A model generated the notes under the pieces. It was not told where the DNA came from and searched no databases. It saw nothing but the letters and a program-made list of their open reading frames with translations. Shown one piece after another: positions 49,870 through 59,857 of a stretch of 64,000 bases of DNA (the stretch's first letter is position 1; each line of letters begins with the position of its first letter). The position numbers and the translations under genes are program-made. Source of the DNA: Agrococcus sp. (GTDB lineage: Bacteria; Actinomycetota; Actinomycetes; Actinomycetales; Microbacteriaceae). The stretch lies in assembly GCA_031179215.1 (NCBI GenBank), contig JAPSIA010000002.1:1-64000 (forward strand), read 5' to 3'.

Positions 49870-50326
49870 CGGATCCTCCCATCAGGTGGCGCAGCCGACG
49901 CATGCCGTCGGATGAGGCGCGCCGCGCCGCATCCGCCGAGCTGCCGAGGGCGAGCGCGACGTCGACGAAGGGCAGCCCGCCGAGGTGGTGCAGCACGACC
50001 GCCTCGCGCTGGCGCTCGGGCAGCTGCGCGAGCGCGCGGGCGAGGTCGAGGTCGCGCCCGCGCTGGGGGGCGATCCGCTCGGGAACCTCGCCGACGACGA
50101 GCCGTGCGCGACGACGCAGCACGTCGATCGCCTTCCGGTGCGCGATCGTCACGAGCCAGCCTTCGATGCTCCGCTCGTGCGCGAGTCGCGGGTAGGCCTC
50201 GAGCGCGGCGAGGAAGGTGTCGCTCCATGCGTCCTCGGCATCGGGCTCGTCGAGCAGCGCCCGACACACGCGCCACACCCGTGCGCCGTGCAGGGCGACG
50301 ATCGCGTCGAAGGGCGCACGGCTCAC
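49862..50326 (-). CDS. ECF-type RNA polymerase sigma factor
   Basis: DEPDAEDAWSDTFLAALEAYPRLAHERSIEGWLVTIAHRKAIDVLRRR, LPERQREAVVLHHLGGLPFVDVALALG. Confidence 0.88.
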   Translation of the reverse strand: MSRAPFDAIVALHGARVWRVCRALLDEPDAEDAWSDTFLAALEAYPRLAHERSIEGWLVTIAHRKAIDVLRRRARLVVGEVPERIAPQRGRDLDLARALAQLPERQREAVVLHHLGGLPFVDVALALGSSADAARRASSDGMRRLRHLMGGSDG

Positions 50327-50823
50327 GCGACCGAATCTAGCCCGGGCGCGAGGGCCGCGCCCGACTCGTGGTCGAGCAGGAAGCGCTTGCGCTCGACGCC
50401 GCCCGCGTAGCCGGTCAGCGCTCCCCTCGCGCCGACGACGCGGTGGCACGGCACGATGATCGAGAGCGGGTTGCGGCTGTTCGCGAGCCCGACCGCGCGC
50501 ACGGCGGTCGGCTGCCCGACCGCGGCGGCGATCGAGCCGTAGGTGCGGGTCTCGCCGTAGGGGATGGAGCGCAGCGCCTCCCACACCCGCAGCTGGAACG
50601 GCGTCCCCGCCGGGGCGAGCGGCAGGTCGAACGCCCTGCGCTCCCCCGCCCAGTACTCGCCGAGCTGCCGCGCGGCGTCGGCGAGCGCGGCGTCGTCGCG
50701 CTCGCCGAAGCGCGCCTCGTCGGGCGTGGGCCGGTGCTCGAGCATGAACACGCCGGTGAGGCCCGCCTCGTCGCGGACGAGCGTGATGGCCCCGATGGGG
50801 CTGTCGATGATGCTGTGGGTCAT
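50323..50823 (-). CDS. Methylated-DNA--protein-cysteine methyltransferase
   Basis: IPYGETRTYGSIAAAVGQPTAVRAVGLANSRNPLSIIVPCHRVVGARG. Confidence 0.93.
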   Translation of the reverse strand: MTHSIIDSPIGAITLVRDEAGLTGVFMLEHRPTPDEARFGERDDAALADAARQLGEYWAGERRAFDLPLAPAGTPFQLRVWEALRSIPYGETRTYGSIAAAVGQPTAVRAVGLANSRNPLSIIVPCHRVVGARGALTGYAGGVERKRFLLDHESGAALAPGLDSVA

Positions 50824-50934
50824 GGCTGCATTCCTCCCATACTCTGCCAACGGCGCAGCGCGGCGGAATGTGAGCCTGTGGATGGGAGCCGGTGCTCCGC
50901 CGAGCGGCCTGGCCGGCGGCACTAGGCTCGGGCC

Positions 50935-51476
50935 ATGGAGATCGCGCTCGTCAGACACGGTCAGACCGACTGGAACTTCAACCGTCGCCTCCAGGGCACG
51001 AGCGACATCCCACTCAACGAGACCGGCATCGGGCAGGCGCACGAGGCCGCGCGGCTGCTCGCCGACGAGCACTGGGACGCCGTGGTCTCCTCGCCGCTGC
51101 AGCGCGCCGCCGTCACGGCCGACATCATCGCGGCCGCGCTCGACCTCGAGGTCGCCGGCCGGTACGAGAGCCTCATCGAGCGCGCCTACGGCGAGGCGGA
51201 GGGGCTGACGAAGGAGGAGGCGCAGGCGCGCTTCGGCACCGATTGGCCGGGCGAAGAGGACTTCGACGACCTGCAGCGGCGCGCGGTCGACGCGGTCGAC
51301 GACGTCGCGGCGCGCAACCCGGTCGACGCCCTCGTCATCGTGGGGCACGGCACCTTCATCCGTGCCTTCGCCGACCACGTCACGGGTCTCGAGACCGAGA
51401 CTCCCGACAACGCGCACTCGGTGCGCTTCACGGGCACGCCGGGCGCGTGGACCCTCACCGAAGGGCTCGTGCTGCG

Positions 51477-51480
<4 letters not shown>
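50935..51480 (+). CDS. Histidine phosphatase family protein
   Basis: MEIALVRHGQTDWNFNRRLQGTSDIPLNETGIGQAHEAARLL. Confidence 0.93.
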
Positions 51481-52838
<1,358 letters not shown>

Positions 52839-52966
52839 CCGAGTCGAGGTTCGGCGCACGAGTCGCCGCTCGCAGGACGCAGAACCCCAGCTGATCCGGG
52901 CCGCTGCGCGCGCCCCGGCGTCGAGCCGCTACCGACGCCCGGGACGGGCGTCGGCGCTGGCGTCGC

Positions 52967-52990
52967 GGGGAGGCCCGAAAGGGCCTCCCC
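52967..52990 (-). terminator. Perfect 10-bp hairpin with GAAA tetraloop downstream of FKBP gene
   Basis: GGGGAGGCCC-GAAA-GGGCCTCCCC; second hairpin GACGCCCG-GGA-CGGGCGTC nearby at about 52934. Confidence 0.7.
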
Positions 52991-53005
52991 ATGAGCTCCA
53001 GCGCG

Positions 53006-53377
53006 CTACTTGACGGCGACGAGGTCGCAGACGAAGATCAGCGTCTCGTTCGGGCCGATGACGCCGCCGGCGCCGCGCTCGCCGTAGGCGAGGTGCGGCG
53101 GGATCACGAGCTTGCGGCGGCCGCCGACGCGCATGCCCTCGATGCCCTGCTCCCAGCCCTTGATCACCATGCCGACCCCGAGCGGGAACTCGAGGGGCGC
53201 GCCGCGGTTGTAGGAGGCGTCGAACTCCTCGCCGGTCGAGTGCGTCACGCCGACGTAGTGCACGCTGACCTGCTTGCCGGTCACCGCCTCGTCGCCGTCG
53301 CCGACGGTGATGTCGGTGATCTCCAGGTCGGTGGGCGCGGGGCCCTCGGGGGCGTCGATCTCGGGCTTCTCAGTCAT
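53006..53377 (-). CDS. FKBP-type peptidyl-prolyl cis-trans isomerase
   Basis: VSVHYVGVTHSTGEEFDASYNRGAPLEFPLGVGMVIKGWEQGIEGMRVGGRRKLVIPPHLAYG. Confidence 0.95.
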   Translation of the reverse strand: MTEKPEIDAPEGPAPTDLEITDITVGDGDEAVTGKQVSVHYVGVTHSTGEEFDASYNRGAPLEFPLGVGMVIKGWEQGIEGMRVGGRRKLVIPPHLAYGERGAGGVIGPNETLIFVCDLVAVK

Positions 53378-53505
53378 GCGGCCATCCTCCCACGCGTGGC
53401 GTGCGAGGGCTCCTTGCCCTTCTGACCTGGCCTGCCCAGGCGGGCGTGCGTAGCCTGGGGACGCCGATGCATCCACGTCGTCGGCTGCAGACTCAAGGAG
53501 GAATC

Positions 53506-53928
53506 ATGGCCATCACCTCGAACGCCAGCGCCGTCTGGAACGGCGACCTCGGCAGCGGCAGCGGCACCGCGACGCTCGCGTCCGGATCGAGCTTCGACAT
53601 GACCTGGAAGGCGCGCGCCGAGGGCGCAGGCGGTTCGACGCCCGAGGAGCTCATCGCCGGCGCGCACGCGGCGTGCTTCTCCATGGCGCTCTCGCACGCG
53701 CTCTCGGAGGCCGGGCACACGGCGGAGTCGCTCGCGACCTCGGCGAAGGTCTCGTTCGTCGCCGGCAAGGGCATCACGACGAGCGTGCTCGCCGTGACCG
53801 GGCGGGTGCCCGGCATCGACCAGGAGCAGTTCCAGGAGCTCGCCGAGCAGGCCAAGGCCGGCTGCCCCGTCTCGCAGGCACTCGCGGGCGTCGAGATCGA
53901 GCTCGAGTCGGTGACCCTGCAGAGCTGA
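53506..53928 (+). CDS. OsmC family peroxiredoxin
   Basis: SAVWNGDLGSGSGTATLASG, TPEELIAGAHAACFSMALSHALSEAGHTAESLATSAKVSF; SD AAGGAGG. Confidence 0.93.
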   Translation: MAITSNASAVWNGDLGSGSGTATLASGSSFDMTWKARAEGAGGSTPEELIAGAHAACFSMALSHALSEAGHTAESLATSAKVSFVAGKGITTSVLAVTGRVPGIDQEQFQELAEQAKAGCPVSQALAGVEIELESVTLQS

Positions 53929-54019
53929 CTTTCCGGGGTCGCAAGATTCGCCCTAGCCGAACCGGCGTCCACCGTGTATGAACAGAGGTGACGGGGTTTC
54001 CGGCCGACGAAGGAGCGAC

Positions 54020-54124
54020 ATGAAGAACACCCGACAGCTGCCCACACACCTGCTCATCGCGCTCGGTGGCGACGACGACATCATCATGTCGAGCATCGCC
54101 GGCGACGACGACATCATCATGTGA
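54020..54124 (+). CDS. Small ORF with duplicated core (34 aa), possible precursor peptide
   Basis: MKNTRQLPTHLLIALGGDDDIIMSSIAGDDDIIM*; SD AAGGAG 4-9 nt upstream; strong hairpin 17 nt after stop. Confidence 0.6.
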   Translation: MKNTRQLPTHLLIALGGDDDIIMSSIAGDDDIIM

Positions 54125-54141
54125 CGATCCATCGCATGAGC

Positions 54142-54185
54142 CCGCGGCCGCGGCGCTGACTCACACAGTCGGCCCGCGGCCGCGG
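54142..54185 (+). terminator. Strong GC hairpin after small ORF
   Basis: CCGCGGCCGCGG...CCGCGGCCGCGG arms with inner GC(T/G)GAC pairing and TCACACA loop. Confidence 0.6.
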
Positions 54186-54334
54186 TGCGTCCGGCGCCGG
54201 CTGCGCGTCGTCTCCCGGCCCTGACCTCGCGGTCGCGCACGATGTGCGACCCGCGCCTTCCGCCTCCACGAGCGCGTCATCCTCGCGATCGGCAGTCGCA
54301 TCCTGCACCGACCGGCGGCCTTGGCGGAGCCCAC

Positions 54335-54434
54335 GCCGCCACATCGTGCAGGCGCCCTCGGCCCACCTGCACGGATCGGCTGCCTCCCCGGAGCAGGAGC
54401 CGCCACATCGTGCAGGCGCCCTCGGCCCATCTGC
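54335..54434. repeat. 36-nt direct repeat, 2 copies, 64 nt apart
   Basis: GCCGCCACATCGTGCAGGCGCCCTCGGCCCA(C/T)CTGC at 54335-54370 and 54399-54434; one mismatch. Confidence 0.9.
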
Positions 54435-54458
54435 GCGCACCGGCGCCCCACGGCGACC

Positions 54459-54586
54459 CTGCTGCCGACGCCAGCGCCGTCGCGAACCTGCTCGCGCGGC
54501 TGACGAGCGAGGAGGACCTCTCGGTGACCGGCCAGGTGATCTTCACCGACGGCGGTGCCGAGGCGATGCCGCCCGAGCTCGCCTGA
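54459..54586 (+). pseudogene. C-terminal remnant of an SDR-family oxidoreductase
   Basis: VANLLARLTSEEDLSVTGQVIFTDGGAEAMPPELA* matches SDR C-terminal consensus (VTGQ-DGG); no SDR body upstream in any frame. Confidence 0.65.
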
Positions 54587-54643
54587 GCGCAGTGTGGGCG
54601 GCGGCGCCCGCGCGGCTCCGACCAAGAGCCCGCGCGGCTCCGA

Positions 54644-55111
54644 CTAGTCGGACACCTCCAGCTCGATGGTCGCGTGGGCAACGATGACGGTCGCAGCACC
54701 TCGCGCGGCGTCGGTCGGGACGGCGAAGCGGACCGACATCGGCGATCCGTCGTTGGTGTGGACGCTCGCGACGGTGCTCTCCGCGCCGCCTTGTGACCAG
54801 ACGACGTCGACCAGAACGGCTTCGTGCGTGGGTGCGGGCTCTCCTGCGACGCGCGCGTCATGGCACTCGTGCATGAGTGCCTCGGCGGTGAGCACGACGG
54901 TGTCCCCGGGGCGCACGACGGGAGCCTGCCCCTCGGCCAGCAGCAGGCTCGGCGCCGGGCATGCGCTGCCTGCAGCCCCGTCGACCGGATCCTCCACAGG
55001 ATCGACGGCGCACCCCGCGACGACTCCGAGCACCACCGCGACGAGCGCCACCCTCGCTGCTATGCCTGCCGCCGCGGCACGCGGGCGCAGCAGCGGAGTC
55101 GAGGACGTCAT
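54644..55111 (-). CDS. Hypothetical lipoprotein
   Basis: MTSSTPLLRPRAAAAGIAARVALVAVVLGVVAGCAVDPVEDPV lipobox. Confidence 0.75.
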   Translation of the reverse strand: MTSSTPLLRPRAAAAGIAARVALVAVVLGVVAGCAVDPVEDPVDGAAGSACPAPSLLLAEGQAPVVRPGDTVVLTAEALMHECHDARVAGEPAPTHEAVLVDVVWSQGGAESTVASVHTNDGSPMSVRFAVPTDAARGAATVIVAHATIELEVSD

Positions 55112-55303
55112 GTCGGCATGATGCCCCGTCGGCGCGCTCGGGTTCTCGATGGATGCGAGATCGTGACGCATGCGGGCCGCGGACCGCCAGCTCGAACGCC
55201 TCGCTCGCACGTCCGTGGCCGGATCGGTGCACCGGCGAAGCCTGGGTGATCGAGCGGCCGGGCCGGCCCGCCGTCGGGCGCGACGACGGACCGGCCGTCG
55301 GCG

Positions 55304-56308
55304 TCAGTAGGTCGACTCACCGCCGTCGGAGGCGAGGATCGCGCCCTGCACGTTGACCCCGTCATCGCTCAGCAGGAAGGTGATGGACGCCGCGAGGTGC
55401 TCAGGCAGCGCGATCGGCACGGGAGCGCTGAAGCTGCGGACGCGCGAGGCGCCGAAGCCCTCGACCGCGGGCGGTCGCATCCCGGTGAGCGTGCCGCCTG
55501 GCGCGACCGTGTTGACGCGGATCCCCGACGGCTCGTACATGAAGGCCATGCTTCGCGTGACGCCGAGGACCGCATGCTTCGAGGCGGTGTAGGCGACGCC
55601 CGCGGACGAGCCACGGAGGGCGGCCTCGGAGGCGACGTTCACGATGCTGCCCCGACCCGCTTCGAGCATCACCGGCACGATCGCGCGCGTCAGGCGGATG
55701 AGTCCGAAGACGTTCACCTCGAACACCCGCGCGAGCATCGCGTCGCTCACCTCGTGGATGGCACTGAAGTCGTCGGGCAGCCCGGCGATGTTCGCGAGGC
55801 CGTCGATCCTCCCGCCAGCGGCCTCGACGACGCGGGCGATCGCGGTCTCATCGGTGATGTCGGCGGCGACCGGGCGGATCGCGCCCTCGGGCCGGGCGTC
55901 CGCGAGTTCGCCCAAGCGCTGCTCTGAGAGGTCGACGGCGACGACGACGCCGCCCTCGTTCGCGATGCGCGCGGCGACCGCACGGCCGATGCCGGAAGCC
56001 GCTCCGGTCACGACGACGGTCTGGCCGTCGAAGCGACCCGGCACGATCCGCTCGCGCCAGCCGGCCTCGTCCGAGGACTGCGAGCCGGCGTCGCCGAGCT
56101 GCGCGACGAGCGCCCGCGCGACGCCTTCGGCGTCAGGCGCGCCCGTCGCGCCGAGCATGCGCGACAGCGGCAGGTTCCGCATCATCGCGAGCGTCGCGGC
56201 ATCCATGCCCGCCTGCGCCGCGAACCCGTCGAGGATGCGCGAACCGACGGGATGCTGCGACCAGGCCCCGATCGTGCTGTCTGCGGAGAGCGTTCGTGTG
56301 GTGGTCAT
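55304..56308 (-). CDS. SDR family oxidoreductase with about 95-aa N-terminal helical extension
   Basis: TVVVTGAASGIGRAVAARIANEGGVVVAVDLSEQRL, YTASKHAVLGVTRSMAF, NTVAPGGTLTGM. Confidence 0.92.
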   Translation of the reverse strand: MTTTRTLSADSTIGAWSQHPVGSRILDGFAAQAGMDAATLAMMRNLPLSRMLGATGAPDAEGVARALVAQLGDAGSQSSDEAGWRERIVPGRFDGQTVVVTGAASGIGRAVAARIANEGGVVVAVDLSEQRLGELADARPEGAIRPVAADITDETAIARVVEAAGGRIDGLANIAGLPDDFSAIHEVSDAMLARVFEVNVFGLIRLTRAIVPVMLEAGRGSIVNVASEAALRGSSAGVAYTASKHAVLGVTRSMAFMYEPSGIRVNTVAPGGTLTGMRPPAVEGFGASRVRSFSAPVPIALPEHLAASITFLLSDDGVNVQGAILASDGGESTY

Positions 56309-56321
56309 GGTGGTGCCTTTC

Positions 56322-56690
56322 TCAAGCGGCGAACGGGATGGGGTGGAGGTCGTCGGCACGCTGGAGGAGGGCGCCGACGTCGGCGTCGGGCAGCGCGATG
56401 ACGCCGCGCGGCCCGAGCCCCTCGATGATCGAGCGAGCGGACGTCGCCGCCGCCCGCTCGAGCACGACGAAGGCGAAGGAGTCGGAAGCCCGCAGCCGCG
56501 CGTCGAGGCCCATGCCGCTGGCGTCGTCCGCGGTGACCGACCGGCTGCCGCTGCGGAACCGCGCTCCGTCCACCACGGCCGCGCGGAGGATCGCTCTGAC
56601 ATGCCGAGCCGTCACGGCCGCCACGGCCCGCGCCGCGGCCCGGCGCGACGGGAACGCCGCGACGAGGATCTGAGGGATCGAGGACTGCAT
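56322..56690 (-). CDS. Hypothetical protein
   Basis: MQSSIPQILVAAFPSRRAAARAVAAVTARHVRAILRAAVVDG; 14 nt upstream of SDR start, likely cotranscribed. Confidence 0.6.
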   Translation of the reverse strand: MQSSIPQILVAAFPSRRAAARAVAAVTARHVRAILRAAVVDGARFRSGSRSVTADDASGMGLDARLRASDSFAFVVLERAAATSARSIIEGLGPRGVIALPDADVGALLQRADDLHPIPFAA

Positions 56691-56873
56691 GGTGCTCCTC
56701 CTTCTGGTGCCCTTGCGGGCGGTGACTGCTGATGCTCCTATGCTCCGGCGCTCCGTTGCCCGAGCCGTCGTCGTGCCGAACCGTCCCTCGTCATCCATCC
56801 GCAGTAGGCACGTCCGCGGTCGACAGCGCGAGCGGTGACGGAAGGCCGTCGTCGTCCGCGTACGGCGGAGGAG

Positions 56874-57425
56874 TCAGTGACCCAGCACGAGCACGAGGAC
56901 GGCGATCGCGCCGGCCCCCGCGAGCACCGCGACCGATGCGAGCTGCTGGCGCCAGCTCAGCCGCGTTCGCCGCGCCGCGACGAGCACGACGACGGCCAGG
57001 GCGAGGAAGTAGAGGCCGATCGCGATGAGGAGCGCCGTACCCACGGGCAGCAGGCCCACGACAGCGGCTGAGAGCGCGACGAACGGGAGCAGCGCCGAGG
57101 AGATCGCGCCGCAGGCGACCCGGAGCATCCGGGCGAGCGACTTCGGCGCGGGGTAGGACCCCTCCCCCACCTGGTGCGCGATCACCTCCGCGACGAGCCC
57201 CGCGCCCACGATGCCGAGCACGCCTGCCGCGAGCGCGAGCATCGCTTCTCGAGCGTCGTGGTGATCGCCGAGCGCCGCGGCGGTCACGATGGCCAGCCCG
57301 GTGAGCGTGGCGTAGATGCGCTCCTTGAGCGCAGCCGCTCGGTCAGCGGACGAGCGTGCGCCGAACGCGATCCGGAAGCGCGAGCGAAGCGTCGTGTCGC
57401 TCGGGTCGGTGTCGGTCTCGATCAC
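56874..57425 (-). CDS. Hypothetical membrane protein
   Basis: AALKERIYATLTGLAIVTAAALGDHHDAREAMLALAAGVLGIVGAGLVAEVIAHQV, several TM. Confidence 0.75.
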   Translation of the reverse strand: MIETDTDPSDTTLRSRFRIAFGARSSADRAAALKERIYATLTGLAIVTAAALGDHHDAREAMLALAAGVLGIVGAGLVAEVIAHQVGEGSYPAPKSLARMLRVACGAISSALLPFVALSAAVVGLLPVGTALLIAIGLYFLALAVVVLVAARRTRLSWRQQLASVAVLAGAGAIAVLVLVLGH

Positions 57426-57529
57426 GCGCGAGCGAGCGCGGGGAGGTCTACCAGCACCGCTCCTGCGTCGAGCCACGAGCAGCCAGCGCTCGGCGATCGG
57501 TCATCCGTGGGGACATCGGCGCGGTACAT
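57422..57529 (-). CDS. Small ORF (35 aa) translationally coupled to downstream membrane protein
   Basis: MYRADVPTDDRSPSAGCSWLDAGAVLVDLPALARA*; AGGAGG 6 nt upstream of ATG; GTGA overlap with 56874-57425 start. Confidence 0.5.
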   Translation of the reverse strand: MYRADVPTDDRSPSAGCSWLDAGAVLVDLPALARA

Positions 57530-57640
57530 GGTCGTCCTCCTGGTCTCGCGTTCGTTCGACCCGTCCAGGCTCTCCCGATCCGCTGCGCGCCGCGTCGTGC
57601 GTACGGACGCACGGCTCTACTGCGCTGGCAGTACGTGCGC

Positions 57641-58297
57641 TCAGCCCAGGCCCGCTCGGTGCGCGAAGGCGATGAGCTGGGCGCGATCGCGGGCGCCGAC
57701 CTTGGCCATCGCTCGGTTGACGTGCGTCTTCACCGTGAACGGCGACACGAAGAGCGCCCCGGCGATCTCGTCGTTCGAGTCACCGCTGAGAGCCGCGACG
57801 ACCACTTCGTGCTCACGCGGGGTGAGAGCGCCGAAGCGGGCGCGCATCTCGTCGTCGATCTCTGGTGCCTTGCCCGTCGCGACGTGATCGATCAGGGCGG
57901 CGGCGACCGAGGCCGAGAGGGCGCCACCCCCGCGCACCACAGCGCGGACGGCCTGCGCCAGTTCCTCCGGCCCGGCAGCCTTGTTGAGGAAGCCACCGGC
58001 TCCGGCCCGAAGCGCCGCCAGGATGTTCCGATCGTCGTCGAAGGTCGTGAGGACCACCACGTGCGGGTGACCGGCGCCTCGCTCTTGACGGATGCGGCGC
58101 GTGGTCTCGACGCCATCGATCCCCGGCATGCGGATGTCCATGAGGATGACGTCGGGAACGAGCTCCTCGAGCGCTCGGAGGGCCGCGAATCCGTCGGGCA
58201 CGGCGGCGATGACTTCGAGGTCGTCGAACGAGCCGAGCACCGCAGACAGTCCGATGCGGATCATCTCCTGGTCATCGACGATCATGATGCGGATCAC
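57641..58297 (-). CDS. NarL/LuxR-family response regulator
   Basis: IRIMIVDDQEMIRIGLSAVLGSFDDLEVIAAVPDG, LTPREHEVVVAALSGDSNDEIAGALFVSPFTVKTHVNRAMAKVG. Confidence 0.95.
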   Translation of the reverse strand: MIRIMIVDDQEMIRIGLSAVLGSFDDLEVIAAVPDGFAALRALEELVPDVILMDIRMPGIDGVETTRRIRQERGAGHPHVVVLTTFDDDRNILAALRAGAGGFLNKAAGPEELAQAVRAVVRGGGALSASVAAALIDHVATGKAPEIDDEMRARFGALTPREHEVVVAALSGDSNDEIAGALFVSPFTVKTHVNRAMAKVGARDRAQLIAFAHRAGLG

Positions 58298-59472
58298 GAG
58301 ACCGCCCTTCCGTCCAGCCTGATCGTCGCCTCGATGCTGAAGCGCTCCCCATCCTGCTCCACCGTGAGGATGCCGCCGACCGACTCGATCCGCTCGCGCA
58401 GCCCGACCAACCCATAGCCGCGCCCCTCGTCCGCATCGCGTTCAGCGTGCCCGATCAGGTTGTCGACTCGCAGCAGCAGCTCCTGACCGCGGACGGCGAG
58501 CGCGACGCGAGCTCGTCCGGCTCCATGGCGGTGCGCGTTCGTGAGCGCCTCTTGGAGCACCCGATAGACGGTGGCGCCCACCCCGTCGTCGGTCGACGCT
58601 GGGACGTCGTCGATCGACGACTCGACCTCCAGCCCGATGGAGCGGTAGGTCGCGATGAGGTCTCCGATCCGGCCGATGCTCGGCACCGGCGCGTTCGCAG
58701 GATCCGCCTCGTCCCCTCCGCGTCGGAGGACATCGAGGATGCGCTGGCTCTCGTGCAGGATCGATCGGACGCCGGTGCGCGCCTCTGCCAGGAACCGGCG
58801 ACTCTCGGCGGCGCCCTCGGGCAGCGCGACCTCCGCCATGCTGATGTGCATGTTGACGACCGCGACTTGGTGCCCGACGAGGTCGTGCAGATCGCGCGCG
58901 ATGCGGAGACGCTCGGCAGTGAGCCGGGCGGTGCCCTCCAGCTCGCGAGTCCGCACTGCGTCTCGAGCTCGGGCGCGAAGCGCATCGAGGAAGCGGAAGT
59001 GCTCGCGGATCGAGCTGCCGGTGGCGGCCGCCGCAACCGTGACACCGAGCGCGGCGAAGGCGGAGGGGGACACGTACGCCTCCGCCGAGACGAGCGCTTC
59101 CGACGCGTATGCGACCGCACCAGCCAGCGGCCCCAACCACCTGGCCTGACCGCCCCGGAGCGTGATGAGGAGCATGCCCATGGCGAGGATGCTCCAGGTC
59201 ACGACGACGCCGGCGTCGAGCATCGCCGCGACGAGGGGGCTCGCGAGCAGCACGGCGGCGCCGATGGGGCGCCATCGCCAGGCGAGCATGACGCCGAGCG
59301 CTGCGAGCAGCGGTGGGAGCACCCCGATGCCGGGCCCGCTGCCGAGCTGCACACCGGCGCCGGTCAGCGCGGCGAGGGCCACGAGCGCGAGCAGCCCTCG
59401 TTCCAGACGCGCGGTGTCTCGGAGGCCGAACCGGTAGCGCAGGGGCAGCTTCGACGGAGGAGTTTCCAGCAC
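58294..59472 (-). CDS. Sensor histidine kinase
   Basis: RLRIARDLHDLVGHQVAVVNMHISMAE, VLQEALTNAHRHG, GRGYGLVGLRERIESVGG. Confidence 0.95.
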   Translation of the reverse strand: MLETPPSKLPLRYRFGLRDTARLERGLLALVALAALTGAGVQLGSGPGIGVLPPLLAALGVMLAWRWRPIGAAVLLASPLVAAMLDAGVVVTWSILAMGMLLITLRGGQARWLGPLAGAVAYASEALVSAEAYVSPSAFAALGVTVAAAATGSSIREHFRFLDALRARARDAVRTRELEGTARLTAERLRIARDLHDLVGHQVAVVNMHISMAEVALPEGAAESRRFLAEARTGVRSILHESQRILDVLRRGGDEADPANAPVPSIGRIGDLIATYRSIGLEVESSIDDVPASTDDGVGATVYRVLQEALTNAHRHGAGRARVALAVRGQELLLRVDNLIGHAERDADEGRGYGLVGLRERIESVGGILTVEQDGERFSIEATIRLDGRAVS

Positions 59473-59605
59473 ACTCGATTGTCGACGCGCGCCAGTCCGT
59501 CCGCGTACAGCGTCTGCAGTAGGCGCAACGCTCCTCCTCGACGAGGACCCGAGGGAGCGGCTCGAGGAGGCTGATGGAGCAGGACGGACTACGCAGGGAG
59601 CCTCG

Positions 59606-59857
59606 ATGACTACCACGACCCACATCGGCCAAGCGCGCGCGGTCGCCACTGCGGTGGACGAGTGGCCGCTGACCGACCCCCGCGCAGAGCAGCGGCGAGG
59701 ACAGCACGGCCCGGCGGGCTCCCTCCTCGTCGGCGCACAGGTCGCTGCCGACCTCCTCTGGGTGCTCGCGGCGATCGCCGAGGGCTCCCTCAGGTGGACG
59801 CTGCGCAGGGCCGGGCGAGCGGTCCGACGCTCCACGAGCCCGCGCGCAGAGCGGTGA
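59606..59857 (+). CDS. Hypothetical small protein
   Basis: MTTTTHIGQARAVATAVDEWPLTDPRAEQRRGQHG...VAADLLWVLAAIAEGSLRW; GTGA overlap with next gene. Confidence 0.55.
   Translation: MTTTTHIGQARAVATAVDEWPLTDPRAEQRRGQHGPAGSLLVGAQVAADLLWVLAAIAEGSLRWTLRRAGRAVRRSTSPRAER

Noticed and set aside
47002-50340. 1112-aa plus-strand ORF
   Set aside because: Antisense to hydrolase, asparaginase, MGMT and sigma factor genes; no recognisable domain.
54117-54625. Minus-strand Arg/Gly-rich ORFs (WAEGACTMWR repeats)
   Set aside because: These are translations of the duplicated 36-nt DNA repeat; frames differ between copies and no start context was seen.
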